DNA from: Isoetes taiwanensis | Taxonomy: Eukaryota; Streptophyta; Lycopodiopsida; Isoetales; Isoetaceae | NCBI GenBank assembly: GCA_021234155.1 | Contig: JAJEKV010000095.1 | Span: forward strand, 3,548,621 to 3,612,620 | DNA: 64,000 nucleotides | Direction of reading: 5' to 3' | Shown: positions 1-12,519 of the stretch, one piece after another | How positions within the stretch are numbered: the first letter of the stretch is position 1 | Layout: every line of letters starts with the position of its first letter | Notes under the pieces: model-generated | Databases searched by the model: none | What the model saw: the letters and a program-made list of their open reading frames with translations, nothing else | What the model was told of the DNA's origin: nothing | Made by a program: the position numbers and the translations under genes

Positions 1-898
1 CAGGTTATGAAGCATGTTACGAAACATTTTTCTTAGTGCTGTTCAATATGAGAATAGGATGGACATTAAGCCTAAGAGTGTATGGTCCCAAATAGATGTA
101 ATGACTTGGTTTCGGGCATATGAAGCTTGGAAAAAATAGGCACACTTACCGTGCATAGGTGCATAGGACAAATGACCAGAAAAATTAATCCGAGTGCAAA
201 TGACTATATCTCTAGCACATAAGGGAAGGAAATTTAAGGATACAATCTCATAGTGGACCCTATGAATGTAAAGGTAGTAAGATCCTTTTCTAGTCCATAA
301 CGAAAGGGGAATAGATTTATATGATGCGATAGGGACTTAAAACAGATCTTTATTAGGGGGAAAAAAAAAAGTGCCTAATAAAGACCATTTGTGCATGTGG
401 TAGACATGCATGTAAAAGATGCACATGCAAGTGCATGTAGTAATGTCTAAACGTTAGTGTATGGAACATGTAAAAGATGCACATGCAAGTCTTTGGCAAT
501 AATGTCAAAAGGTTGGTTTATGGAACATGTGCGATAAATGATAATGAAGTTAGAAAAGGAACCAAAATGTTTAATGGTTAGAAACTCGACCATAGAGAAC
601 GTAACATAATGTAGGAAAGGTCTATAAAAGACTAAAATAATTGGAATTTTTTACGATGTTTGGATGCACCGTCTTTTGGTCCTTTCGGTCAAATGTACCG
701 GAATGATAAGGCTCTTGAGGGATTGGTGATGTAGCTTGAACTGCTAGTAGGGTTGTTGCCTGTACTAGTTGTTTCCGTGTTTTTTTTAGAAATTTCATTT
801 CATTGGTCTTACCAGTGATGCATCTCATCCATTGTTAGAAAATTGAGCAATACTTGGTTTTTTTATCCTGAATAATGGGAATGTTATTATGTTTTCAG
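1..898 (+). other. 3' part of ORF1 intron 1 (unit 1)
   Basis: Non-coding. It is colinear with 7148-8029 and 16767-17544. It ends in a good acceptor, TTATTATGTTTTCAG, followed by the exon beginning GATAATGATGATAC. The matching exon 1 would lie upstream of the window. Confidence 0.7.
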
Positions 899-2432
899 GA
901 TAATGATGATACTCAAGCTGAGTACAACATGGAATTTGTGCCACCAGTCTGGAACAAGGATCTAGGTCTTATCGGATATGGTGCCAGCAAAATTGCGAGC
1001 CCAAGTTATGCGGTACAAACACTTACATGTCTTTGTATAAAAATCCCAATGTACACATACTCCTTTTGGAAAAGGAGGCCCCTACTAAACCGGACCAATT
1101 GTCAACGTAAGTCATCCGGGTTTTAATGGTGGCTTAGTCTTGTGCCTAAGATAAATAAGATAGGGACTGATTGGGACGAGGCCAATAAGTTGGTAGAAGA
1201 GTTATATGAAATGCTGCCAAGCAAGGTTTATAATTGTACAATGGAAGAGGATCATGCTAAAAGGCAGTTCTTTACTGGAGTTATTGCATTGGAGAAGGCT
1301 AACAAAATCAAGAAATCATGCCTTGACAATACAGTACGTGAAAAGAGTGTACAAAATAGTAACCATGATGCTGATGAGGATCCATTTGGGGAATCTCTAC
1401 TTTCGGATGAGGAAAAACTAGCCATGAACAAAAAAGTTTATACTGGAAAAGATGAGGAAGATAGTGAATTTAGTTTTACTTTGCATAACAGCCACTTGTT
1501 TCCAATCATACCAGAACGTCTTGTGGAAGGACGTGCTCTCTTTTGTAACCAGGGCATCTGGCATACCAAGAATTTTGGGGCATTGGCTCCAATAAGTAAA
1601 GCATCATGGATTATGCTAGGAGGCATCACAACTGACCAAGAAAAGATGGCTAAAACGGCTGCGGAAAAGATGGAGAAAATTGTAATCAAGGAGAGATTCA
1701 AACTTAGAATCGACCATAGATTCTTTGATAAAAAGTGCAATAAGGATGATAACCTCTATTTAAGGCAAAAAGGGCATATGGCGTATTCAACAATAGGCAG
1801 GGATGCCTTTTATGTAAGGGCGGAGAAGCATGTGTCCCTACTTAAAATGTGTGTGCGGTAAACCCGTGAGCAAAGGGAATGCATGTAAGGAAAATATGAT
1901 TACGGTTAGATTAATAACAGAGGAAGCATGTTCAACAACCTTGGGTAGCTGATTTTATTAATATGTCAATCAGAGCCCAAATGGTATCCATGACAAAGTT
2001 CTTAAAGACTACATTAAGAGATGGGATTTTGGCTTATATCTCTTACTTGAATGTACCTGATACTCTTTATCAAGATGACCTTTTACTTGGTCAAAACCCA
2101 TATGCGCATCCGAACTAAGCTTTCTTAGAATGGCTGTGGTCTGCGAGAAAAGTATCAAACCTGTCACATTTATGAAAAACCTTGAGGCTAATTTCAGCAA
2201 AAGAACCAAACCTAATAGGGACAGGACAAGTGTTGGCGCAGTTGAGAAGGGCTATGCTCCTCCACGTTTAACTGTACCACCTACCAAAACGGGTTCCAGC
2301 ATTGCAGATAATTCGACCATTGAGCAGCTTGGGACGCCCAATACAATGGAGAAATCTGTTACTAAACAGAATGAAGAAATAAATCGAAGGACTCATGACA
2401 CAGTGGTGCAGCATCTCAACTATGAGATATGA
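899..2432 (+). pseudogene. ORF1 exon 2 of the RT element, unit 1 (frameshifted copy)
   Basis: This copy matches unit 2 exon 2 (8030-12230 without its insertion) but the frame is broken several times. The open pieces are about 899-1020, 1142-1861 and 2130-2432. The breaks fall where the unit 2 copy reads CTG or CAG, for example near 1025, 1105, 1855 and 2070-2110, so some may be sequence errors. The protein is acidic and lysine-rich in the middle (SDEEKLAMNKK, TGKDEEDSEFS) and ends in a Ser/Thr/Pro-rich tail. I recognise no domain in it. It sits directly 5' of the RT and in the same orientation, so a role with the RT (RNA binding, or a Gag/ORF1-like role) is only an inference. Confidence 0.7.
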
Positions 2433-2439
2433 GAAATAG

Positions 2440-2721
2440 GTACGAAACTATCTTGAAATCATATATTTCAATTCAATTGCGTAGGAAGTAGCAGAATAAG
2501 TGTATTCTGTATTATACTACAATAGATAAGTTGAAACATATCATTTCACATATTCAAGTTGGAACTTCCAATGTATCGAAGTATCCTATAGACTTTAAGA
2601 GCGTGCATGCCATATGACCATGCTTTGCTATAAGGATTCAAATGCAACCGTGGGTACTGTGGGTGATGTAATACTTTAAAAAAATTCTAAGTACAATAAT
2701 TAAGGGTGTATTGCTGCGCAG
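2440..2721 (+). other. Putative intron between ORF1 stop and RT (unit 1)
   Basis: Seven bases after the ORF1 stop (TGA at 2430-2432) there is a good donor, GAAATAG|GTACGAAA. The RT frame opens immediately after a good acceptor, TTGCTGCGCAG, at 2721. Removing the intervening 282 bp would leave the RT start about 50 nt downstream of the ORF1 stop, in another frame. The same signals recur in unit 2. Splicing is inferred, not shown. Confidence 0.45.
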
Positions 2722-4789
2722 ATTTCTAGGTCCGTCCCGTAAGAACCGCTGGGGGAGATTCCACATGTCTGAAACAAAGGATAAGTGCAAAAAGAAAATA
2801 GTCCACTGTTTTTTTCTATCCAAGATCCTTGACAAAATTTGTTTTCCAAAGATTGTACACAAGTTTATGAGAGAATACCTAGGGGAGGTTGGGGAGTTGA
2901 TTATGGATAATACCATGTTCTCATGGAGATACACAGAAGATCTAAAAGAGCTATGCTATAAGCCTTACTACATCTTTGTACAAGACACTGAGAATATTTG
3001 CCCGTGTAGGAATCCAAACTTAAAGAGCTTTATAGATAGCAGCATTGGACACATCAGATGTACAAATGTTGGGATAGTTAAAAGCAGGTCCCTCCGTGGT
3101 TTATTCAGGAAAGGATTGAGTCACATCCCTGATAGGTGTTTGAATTGGAGGGACATGAAAGCAGAAATATGTAAGACATGTGATAAAATTTTTGAACTAC
3201 ATAAATATGAGTTCCCGCATATAAAGGATATTGATATTCAGAGTATAAAAGCGGGAATAATGGAACAAGTAGGGTGGGAGATTGATGAAAAACAACAAGA
3301 AGAGCCCCTTAAAAAGTTCCCACTTAGTGACATGGCAGTCATTAAGAATCTTGAGTGGCTGACTACTAATTTCTACATCTCGGGTGTGGATAAAGCATCC
3401 AACAATCCATCCTTCATCTGCCCCAAGCATATTAGGGAAATGGCACATAAAAGATTGGATAGCATTGATTTCCTACCAATTGGATCTGAAACGGACCAAC
3501 TTTACAGTGAGATTCAAAAAGGAATACAAGATTGTATTGGAAATATTACTTTTGAATCAGAGAAGCTACCCTACCTCCTAGGCCTTTTTAAGGCCCATAA
3601 AAATGACTATCGGTGGATTACCAATGCACACAATACATTATACACTGAGATTGCTGAAAATATTACCGTGGTTTTAGATTCCATAATGGAGTTATGGCCT
3701 GAAATATCAAAAGACTTGTGTGCTAATATTGGTACTTTGCTGCCAGGAAGGTTAAACCTTTGTTGGATGGTTAAATCCATTTATGATATTACCTTGAATT
3801 TACCTTGCAAGATTGAGAATCTGTTTGTAGCAGATATTACAAAATGTTATGAAAGCATTCCAATATATGGGGACAAAGGCATATGTCTAGTCTCGAATAT
3901 GTGGCTAATGCAAAGACATGGAACCACATGAAGGGCAAAAGCAAAAAGTATGAACTATGGATAAAAAAATCCAGCAATGGAAAATTGACTGCTAAGTGGT
4001 TTAAAACCGCACCTCAGGGTAGATGTTGGTCTAGGATGACCCAAAAAAGATTTATACAGACTAATTCTTGGCTGTTAACTAATTGCCATATAAAACTTGG
4101 AAAAAATGTGTGGAAGCAGGTCTGTGGCATTCCAATGGGTTTTTCTTGTAGTCTGTTGGTGCAACATATATTTAGCTTGGTTTGAGCTTAGCTTCATAAA
4201 GGATCTTGCAAAACAAGGAAGATTTGAGGAAATAAAGCTTTTTAAGTACGTCTTTAGGTACATGGATGATTTGTTGGCAATAAACTGCCCAATATTAAGA
4301 AATTCTTAACCAAATGGACTATTGATGGAGAGCAAGAATTGCGGATCTATGACATCGCGGTCTTGGGTATCAAGGAAGAAAGCGGTATACTCACGAATAT
4401 GCACCGGGTGCCATGTTTGGAAGCAAAGCCAATTTTTAAACATGACAATACAGGTTTTTAACAAAGCAATGGGTATTTTCCAGACTACTAAGTATGATAA
4501 GAGAGAGACTTTACCTTTCAAAGCAATGAAGTTTGTACATGCGTGCAGCTGTAGGCCATACTTCCAAGCCAGAAATGTCATCTTATCTCAAGTGATGCCA
4601 TTTATGTATGTAAATACATGTCCAATAAATGCTGCGAAGGACATCAAGGAGCTTATGAACAATTTTGTCACAAATGGGTTTGATAAACCTGGCACAAAAA
4701 GGCGAGTGTGTAAATATATCAAGAATGGAGAATTTCCTGGTCTGAAATATGACACTAGCACTTTGTTGCAACTCATTATGGACTACTGA
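2722..4789 (+). pseudogene. Penelope-like reverse transcriptase, unit 1 copy
   Basis: This is an RT that would copy the element RNA into DNA. In order, I see a Cys/His cluster (CPCRNPN...GHIRC...CKTC), a FKAHKNDYRWITNAH block matching the KxHK motif of Penelope-like RTs, motif A ADITKCYESIP, motif B GIPMGFSCS, the catalytic box YMDD at about 4259-4270, and a late FLNMTIQVF block. The frame is broken near 3895 and 4150, where unit 2 has GCAGC and CCTGACTGG. It is also broken just after YMDD (stop at 4307-4309), a break shared with unit 2, and near 4360-4430. There is no GIY-YIG endonuclease that I can see. The RT class is well supported by motif order; the exact family is not settled. Confidence 0.85.
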
Positions 4790-4870
4790 AGGTATGTTCT
4801 CAAAGTTGCATCTTAAGATCAATGCATAGATTTCCTTTGGGTAAATATAATAAACTATAGGGTTATAGTA

Positions 4871-4898
4871 GTACCCCTACTGTAACAAGTAGGGGTAC
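4871..4898. other. Perfect 11-bp hairpin in RT 3' UTR (unit 1)
   Basis: GTACCCCTACT (4871-4881) pairs perfectly with AGTAGGGGTAC (4888-4898) across the 6-nt loop GTAACA, about 80 bp after the RT stop. It is identical in unit 2. It could be an RNA structure recognised by the RT, or a processing signal. No function is shown. Confidence 0.7.
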
Positions 4899-5329
4899 AC
4901 CCATCCTATTAGTTACAGTTTTATCATAAGATGCAGGGGTCTAATATAATCCTACGGTTGGAGGTAGGGTTTTTTTTATGTTAGTAACAACATGGAAATA
5001 AGGCAAGGTTGAATAAATGCGTCTGGCATGCACGTACAACACATTAAAGGACTTTTAACTCTTAGTATAACAAATGGAGCAGTTAACCGTAATGCCGTGG
5101 TGCTGTACTCAGATTATATTTAGAAAAGCGATTTATGGGCTTGCATGGATCTAATACTAAAGGTATGAGATATTTTTCTAGGAAGGAATCCCAAGTGGCT
5201 GGGAGGGAGTAGCAGACATATACATGGTGGCATGTATATGCAATGGTGAAAGTGTAATGATAGATAAATGCAAATCTTAACCATTGGAAATAGAAGAGCA
5301 GCATAAATTAAAGAATAACTTTAGGGCTC

Positions 5330-5534
5330 CGGTTTTCTTTTACAAAAGTCGTGAGACTTAGAGAATCGAGGTAAGATTGTGAGAATCGAGGTGCTGCCAG
5401 GCAGCCAAAATTGATGACCCGGGATTCTCCCGGGTTTTTGCTAAGGCCATTCGGAAGGATGGGTTTTTTCTCAAACAGTTTTTCTGAAGGCGGCTGCTCA
5501 CAAGACGGTTTAGAGCTTTACACTAAAATCAACG
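5330..5534 (+). other. Leader segment present only in unit 1
   Basis: About 200 bp upstream of exon 1 has no match in unit 2, where GGCTCCGG joins directly to TGTGAGTAAGC. It holds two copies of GAGAATCGAGGT, a GCTGCC-A-GGCAGC hairpin (5393-5405) and CCCGGGA-TTC-TCCCGGG (5418-5434) followed by five T. It could be a 5' leader or promoter part that was deleted from unit 2. Confidence 0.5.
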
Positions 5535-5577
5535 GTGTGAGTAAGCTAGAAGACCTGTTGATTTCGAAGCCGTACAG

Positions 5578-5775
5578 ATGGATAGGAGAGGTGGAGGCAG
5601 AAGTTTTGAATCTAAACGTGGATTTAGTGAAGGAAATGATAGTTATGGAGCAAACAAAAGGGGATACTTCAACAGAAGACAAACTGGATACCATGGGGGA
5701 TCTGCAAATGCTGAGAAGTTCGTCCCAGAGACGCAATTCGATGAAAATATGGACTCTGATAATGAAGATTTTCAG
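5578..5775 (+). CDS. ORF1 exon 1 (RGG-like N-terminus), for the unit 2 gene
   Basis: There are 66 codons from ATG to a CAG|GTATGC donor. The splice is phase 0 and would join in frame to exon 2 at 8030 (GAT AAT GAT GAT). The start is rich in Arg, Gly, Ser and Tyr (MDRRGGGRSFESKRGF, then RGYFNRRQTGYHGG) and then turns acidic (MDSDNEDFQ), continuing into the acidic start of exon 2 (DNDDTQ). RGG-type tails usually bind RNA, so an RNA-binding ORF1 is a reasonable inference. Another frame is also open across this stretch; I prefer this one because of the matching splice phase and the continuous acidic run across the junction. Confidence 0.6.
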
Positions 5776-8029
5776 GTATGCATATCTTATGTAATATGGG
5801 TCTGAGATAAAATGATTCCAGATTGAAGAAAATATGTTGGTCATGATCTAGTAATGCATCAACAGGTTTTTTCTAGTGGTAAAATGCTGAGAGATAGCGT
5901 AATATATGTTTGGTTGTTTGCCAAAACTATTCTGGATAGCAAATTAACATGTGGCCGTATTGCATATGCCAATGGTGGCACAATATAATGATTCTGACCC
6001 GATCAAGACAGTGGTTACAGCGGTAAATATAAGGGGGAATAATTTCTATTCTTAAAGTATGGCATGTCTGCCATTTTGAAAAGCACATAAATGTATGGCC
6101 TGATATCATATGCCTAAGTTGGCATACATGTTGGAGAAGTTCTGGCCCTGCCAAGACAGTGATTAAAATGCTAGGAAGAAGGGGGAATATCTTTTGTATT
6201 CTTAGATTAACGCCTTGTTATCTTCTTATACTAGGACACAATGATACCTCTGATGGTTAATTCTGGACACATCCTAAAGCCTTGCGCTTAGTTCGTATTG
6301 TGCTCTGTGTTTGAGAGCAATGTAATTTTCAGATTTGTACTCTATTTTCAAGAGGGAAATGATCATATATATCTGCATAAGAGGTCCTGGAAATGCATCC
6401 TGATGGTAATAAGGATGGCATTTCTTGATTGACAAATCTTTTTTGTTTGATGTTTGCTGTTTTATGATGCTTTTACTAATCAAGAGCAAAGGGTACAATG
6501 GGTGAAGGGCGAAGAGCCCAGAATTACCCTAAGTACCTTTTGGCCCTTGTACCTTTACCGAGTCCATCGCTAATGTGTACTTGTTTGGCTGCAGGTACGT
6601 GGTATTCTGCTCCCATTGTGCCTTCCTTTGCTGTTATGGTGTGTTTTAGCAAAAACGACTGCATGGATCAAACAAAAAGGCTTTATGGAATGAAGTGCAC
6701 ATTCAGGACTGTTTTCTTGCACAAAGGATGTACTTTAAGGCTACAAAATACCGTTCAGGAAGTTGCATTTCTGTTTATCTTCTATCATCATAAATTTTGA
6801 ATGAAAACGATGTTTTCAGCATACGAAACACTTTTCTGCTATTTAGTAGGATAATACTGCAGACCATATATATGTCTGGAGATCACAGGTACCTTTGACA
6901 TCAAAATCATGTCTACTTATGCAGCAATTTTTCAGCTTAGAAGATGGTGGAACTAAAGTAATAGTTTATGGCTTCTCTATGTGGCATGTTATCTTGCTTA
7001 AGAAATCTGAGATAATGATGTAAAATGGTTGAAATCTAAGTTAATGATATAAAGCTGTCTAGCACATGGGAACAGTGGTGAATATACATGAGTTTTCCAG
7101 AAAAGCACTGTGAACATGTACTTGCATTCATATTGAATATTAAAAACAGGTTATGAAGCATGTCACGAAATATTTTTCTTAATTTTGTTCAATATGTGAA
7201 TAGGATTGACATTAATCCTACGAGTGTATTGTCCCAAATAGATGTAGTAATAACTTAGTCTTAGGCATATGAAGCTTGGAAAAAACTTACCGTGCATAGT
7301 TGCATAAATGACTAGAAAAAATAATCCGTGTTCAAATGACTATATCTCATGTATCTAGCACATAAGGGAAAGAAATTTAAGGATAAGGTCTCATTGTGGA
7401 TGCTATGAATGTAAAGGTAGTAAGATCCTTTTCTAGTCAATAACGAAAGGGAAATAGATTTATATGATGCAATAGGAACTTAAAACAGATCTTTGTTATG
7501 AAAAAATGTGCCTAATAAAGACTATTGTGCATGTTGCAGACATGCATATATGCATGTAAAATATGCACATGCAGGTGCATGTAGTAATGTCTAAATGTTG
7601 GTTTATGGAACATGTAAAAGATGCACATGCAATGCGGTAATGTCAAAAGGTTGGTTTATGGAACATGCGCAGTAAATGATACGAGTTTGGAAAAGGAACA
7701 AAAATGTTTTAATGGTTAGAAATTATGACCATAGAACATAATGTAGGAAAGGTCTATAAAAAGACTAAAATCTTTGGAATTTTTACGATGTTTGGATGCA
7801 CCGTCTTTTGGTCTGCTCGGTCAAATGTACGGAATGATAAGGCTACTGAGGGATTGACTGATGTAGCTTGAACTGCTAGTAGGGTTGTTACTGTACTAGT
7901 TGTTTCCGGGTTTTTTTTAGAAATTTCATTTCATTGGTCTTACCAGTGATGCATCTCATCCATTGTTAGAAAATTGAGCAATACTTGGTTTTTTTTATCT
8001 GAATAATGGGAATGTTATTATGTTTTCAG
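5776..8029 (+). other. ORF1 intron 1 (unit 1/2 junction)
   Basis: This is a 2254-bp intron between donor GTATGCATAT and acceptor TTATGTTTTCAG, AT-rich and full of stops. It contains a 100-codon ORF (6498-6800) that is also intact in the next unit (16096-16398). The two units are so similar that this does not show selection. Within that ORF a GGCTGCAG|GTACG sequence could act as a splice site. Confidence 0.6.
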
Positions 8030-9134
8030 GATAATGATGATACTCAAGCTGAGTACAACATGGAATTTGTGCCACCAGTCTGGAACAAGGATCTAGGTCT
8101 TATCGGATATGGTGCCAGCAAAATTGCGAGCCCAAGTTATGCGGTACAAACACTTCTGTGCTGTATAAAAAATCCCAATGTACACATACTCCTTTTGGAA
8201 AAGGAGGCCCTACGGAAACCGGACCAATTTTCTGCTGTAAGTCATCTGGGTTTTAATGACTGGCTTAGTCTTGTGCCTAAGATAAATAAGATAGGGACTG
8301 ATTGGGACGAGGCCAATAAGTTGGTAGAAGAGTTATATGAAATGCTGCCAAGCAAGGTTTATAATTGTACAATGGAAGAGGATCATGCTAAAAGGCAGTT
8401 CTTTACTGGAGTTATTGCATTGGAGAAGGCTAACAAAATCAAGAAATCATGCCTTGACAATACAGTACGTGAAAAGAGTGTACAAAATAGTAACCATGAT
8501 GCTGATGAGGATCCATTTGGGGAATCTCTACTTTCGGATGAGGAAAAACTAGCCATGAACAAAAAAGTTTATACTGGAAAAGATGAGGAAGATAGTGAAT
8601 TTAGTTTTACTTTGCATAACAGCCACTTGTTTCCAATCATACCAGAACGTCTTGTGGAAGGACATGCTCTCTTTTGTAACCAGGGCATCTGGCGTACCAA
8701 GAATTTTGGGGCATTGGCTCCAATAAGTAAAGCATCATGGATTATGCTAGGAGGCATCACAACTGACCAAGAAAAGATGGCTAAAACGGCTGCGGAAAAG
8801 ATGGAGAAAATTGTAATCAAGGAGAGATTCAAACTTAGAATCGACCATAGATTCTTTGATAAAAAGTGCAATAAGGATGATAACCTCTATTTAAGGCAAA
8901 AAGGGCATATGGCGTATTCAACAATAGGCAGGGATGCCTTTTATGTAAAAAGGGTATGGAGAAGCATGTGTCCCTACTTAAAATGTGTGTGTGAACCCAG
9001 GAGCAAAGGGAATGCATGTAAGGAAAATATGACATGGTTAGATCACGCTGTATGGTACATGTTCAACAACCTTGGTAGCGTATTTCCAGACATGTCAACT
9101 GTAGCCCAAATGGTATCCATGACAAAGTTCTTAA

Positions 9135-11786
9135 CACTAGAGTTGTTACTGGAACTATTCTGGGTTCATCAACCAGAATTGGTCCAGCATACCCTCTGCC
9201 ACTTAAACCCAGGTATCTAACAAGAGAAATTTCCATTTCACAAGATACCACCACTTTTGGAATCTTCACTCGATTCTTTATGGCCATGGAGAATTTCATG
9301 ACCAATAGATTTACTGATATGTTGTGGTGATTGCCCAAACCTCATTGAATTCAGCAGTTTTTACGCCAGGCCAGAACTGCATTCTTCAAACTTTCTAGCA
9401 TAAAGGGGTCCAAACGTTTCTAAAATTGAAAGTAATTGACGTTTTATGATAAAACATGTTGATTTGCATGTTTTCATGTTTCGTTGCTATTAGATGGCTT
9501 TATATGAAGTCGTCAAACCATTTTTAGCTTTAAAAAGCTGTTTGAGGTTATGAATTGTTTCTCCTTTACTATAACAAATTTTGACGTAAGACTTGCGGCC
9601 ATAAGTTGTCAACTCTAAGAGCTATAGTCCAATAATTTTTTGAAATGTTTATAAGTCATGTTGATCTCAATTTTCACTAAAGAAGATTCGATCAGGAATC
9701 CAAGACAAAAATAGAACTAACGTGGTTTAACTAAACTCATATATAAGCTTTCTAAGGGCAATAAATGATGCACTCCATTCATTCCACTCATACATTCATA
9801 ATAAAGAATTTTATGAACTTAAATATGGTGAATAACCATGTATTCTTTACATTTAGAAGTGGTTGCCACTACACAAAATTAGAGTTTAGCTAAGGTAATA
9901 ATACAAAAACTCATCTTTTTATGGTAGGCAATATTTTTTTATGAATGTCACCCTTCCTTGGCAACATAGATCTTGAATTTCATGTTAAAGTAACATATTG
10001 TGTACAAGATTTGATTTAAAATAGACATGGACCATTTCTGGTTTGTACTTAGGCTTGCCATATTTTAAAGCAAGATAGCATTCTTTTTCAACTCATGATT
10101 GACGAAACATGTGATAGAAGTTTAAAATATAGTTTGTATCGTCTTAGTGCAAAACACACGATGAAATCTTCTTATTTTTTACTATCATAAACTTAGTACA
10201 CGTGTTTGCTGCTTAAGAGTTCCTACTTTAGGTACAATAATAATAACTTTAGCTTGTCTCTCATGATAGACTATAATTTTTATGGGTTCAAGCTTCATTG
10301 GCAACATAGATCTCCAATTTGATGTTAAAAATAACATACTACTATATGTAAGATTTGAATATAAATGGGCATGGACCATTATGGTCCACAATTAACGAAT
10401 TGGGTATAGAATTAAATCTCTCTAATTATGATTACCAATTTTATTTATTGTTCATTTGTCATTTATACAATGATATGGCGATTTTCTACCTTCTCTAACA
10501 TAATTTTTGGAAGGGTGAGTGGAGATTCATATAGGTTCAGTTTGCTTGTGCTTCAACTTTACCATTAAATAATGCAATTCTAGCAACCAACTAATTAAGA
10601 TGAGGATGTTTTGGCTTCTTGAATGATCATAAGCCATGTGGACCAGCAATGGAAGGAAGGAAGGAAGGAAGGAAGAAAATTTTAATGTCCACGGAACCCA
10701 ATCGGGTTATGGGAAACAGACATAGCTTGATCTATCTTTATTTTTCATAGTTCTAGCTTTTTATATTTGTTTTTCATTCTTTTGCATTGCTTCCACAACT
10801 TGAGAAGATAAAAAATACAAGTTTTGAGTTCACCATTCAATACATAGGTTTATGAAATCCATGGAACGCGTACTCTAACAGATAACTTGGAATGAACACT
10901 AGAAAGTTTATCCTAAACCTCAAGATCAGGAGCATTGATTATTTTCAATGAATAGAGTAGCTCATGAGGTGCTTATATCCCGCAATTGCAACTGAAATTG
11001 ATTAACATGAGGGAGTTCTTAATTTTAAAAAGAAGGTGGACCGGTAATGGTCTCGAGTATCTGAACCTTTCTTGATTTCTTGAAAACAAACGCTATGCTT
11101 TTTTGGCGTGTTTGTTTTGGGGTGATTCCATATCGTGGTAACCTTTCATAATGTTTTTTTTTTGCGGATGACTTTGAATCATTTTACTCCTATATAGACA
11201 TAAGTTATCATTCACTTGTAATTGAAAAAAAAAAGAAAATCAAAACCTCATCATCAAGGCTAATGGACATTTTTCTTAGATAAAGCAAGTTGTCTAATAC
11301 TTATATTCAAAATTTTGGGTCAAAATTCATTTTCCTACAAAAGTTAGAGATTTGATTTGGGAACGACTTTACGAAACCAAAGATTGGTTCCACAGAAGAC
11401 AAGCGGCGATTTTGACCCGTCATGTTCAAACAACCCTATCTCCTTCTCGGACCTCGGATTGAGGTGCAGTTTTTGTGTCTTACTCTCTAACTTCGTGTAG
11501 AAAAATACAAAAATAATGAAAAAAATCATAAAAATTGTCTTACCGAGACAGTTTTACTTTATCTAAACATGTAGCGAAACAGACTTGACCCCCTTGGGTT
11601 TACCTAAGTGTAACTCTCATGAATGGGGACCAATAGATTTTTAGGTATTTTTCCCATGCAACATGACTGCCATATATTAACATATAAGAAGGGTTTGACT
11701 GATTATTGAACCCCTGATTTTATGTGAATTTTAACGCGAACAGTGCAAATGCACCTTTTCTGGTTCATCATGTGACGACTCTAGTG
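9135..11786 (+). mobile_element. Non-autonomous DNA transposon with TTAA-type flanks
   Basis: The segment is absent from unit 1, which gives an exact empty site (GTTCTTAAAGAC). The element starts CACTAGAGTTGTTAC and ends with the inverse of CACTAGAGTCGTCAC (13 of 15 match). TTAA stands at both ends (9131-9134 and 11787-11790), once in the empty site. TTAA duplication is the rule for piggyBac; the CACTA start recalls CACTA elements, but those duplicate 3 bp. Because the end is palindromic with its flank, a 2-bp TA duplication is also possible. No transposase is seen. Inside, about 90 bp around 9959-10045 is duplicated in diverged form at 10300-10390 (GGCAACATAGATCT). Confidence 0.85.
10651..10674. 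repeat. (GGAA)6 microsatellite
   Basis: Six perfect GGAA units inside the TTAA-flanked element. Confidence 0.95.
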
Positions 11787-12237
11787 TTAAAGACTACATT
11801 AAGAGATGGGATTTTGGCTTATATCTCTTACTTGAATGTACGGGATACTCTTATCAGTATGACCTTTTTACTTGCTGAAAACCCATATGCAGATCTGAAA
11901 CTAAGCTTTCTTAGAATGGCTGTGGTCTGCGAGAAAAGTATCAAACCTGTCACATTTATGAAAAACCTTGAGGCTGGCTCCAGTAACAATTTCAGCAAAA
12001 GAACCAAACCTAATAGGGACAGGACAAGTGTTGGCGCAGTTGAGAAGGGCTATGCTCCTCCACGTTTAACTGTACCACCTACCAAAACGGGTTCCAGCAT
12101 TGCAGATAATTCGACCATTGAGCAGCTTGGGACGCCCAATACAATGGAGAAATCTGTTACTAAACAGAATGAAGAAATAAATCGAAGGACTCATGACACA
12201 GTGGTGCAGCATCTCAACTATGAGATATGAGAAATAG

Positions 12238-12519
12238 GTACGAAACTATCTTGAAATCATATATTTCAATTCAATTACGTAGGAAGTAGCAGAATAAGTG
12301 TATTCTGTATTATACTACAATAGATAAGTTGAAACATATCATTTCACATATTCAAGTTGGAACTTCCAATGTATCGAAGTATCCTATAGACTTTAAGAGC
12401 GTGCATGCCATATGACCATGCTTTGCTATAAGGATTCAAATGCAACCGTGGGTACTGTGGGTGATGTAATACTTTAAAAAAATTCTAAGTACAATAATTA
12501 AGGGTGTATTGCTGCGCAG
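12238..12519 (+). other. Putative intron between ORF1 stop and RT (unit 2)
   Basis: Same layout as 2440-2721: the donor GAAATAG|GTACG lies 7 nt after the ORF1 stop at 12228-12230, and the acceptor GCTGCGCAG is at 12519. The RT frame is open from the first base after the acceptor (ATT TCT AGG), but the first ATG is at 12562. If spliced, the mRNA would carry two ORFs 49 nt apart, with the RT in the +1 frame. Confidence 0.45.

Larger units (their letters stand above)
8030..12230 (+). pseudogene. ORF1 exon 2, unit 2 (split by a transposon)
   Basis: The cleanest ORF1 copy. It is open from the acceptor at 8029 to 9134, where a TTAA-flanked element interrupts it, and resumes at 11791 to stop at 12230. 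Without the insertion, reading is continuous (KFLKTTLRDGILAY across the join), giving about 510 residues plus 66 from exon 1. The protein has an N-terminal ~100-residue folded-looking part (GLIGYGASKIASPSYAVQTL), an acidic/Lys linker, a Cys-containing patch (CPYLKCVCEP) and a basic Ser/Thr/Pro tail (SKRTKPNRDRTS). I do not recognise it. Position and strand link it to the downstream RT. The insertion would end the protein early unless it is removed. Confidence 0.7.

Noticed and set aside
5418-5440. Rho-independent terminator (GC hairpin plus T run)
   Set aside because: The shape fits, but the DNA is plant nuclear with spliced genes, so a bacterial terminator makes no sense here.
9135-11786. 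CACTA (En/Spm) transposon
   Set aside because: The end begins CACTA, but the flank is TTAA (or TA), not a 3-bp duplication, and there is no transposase.
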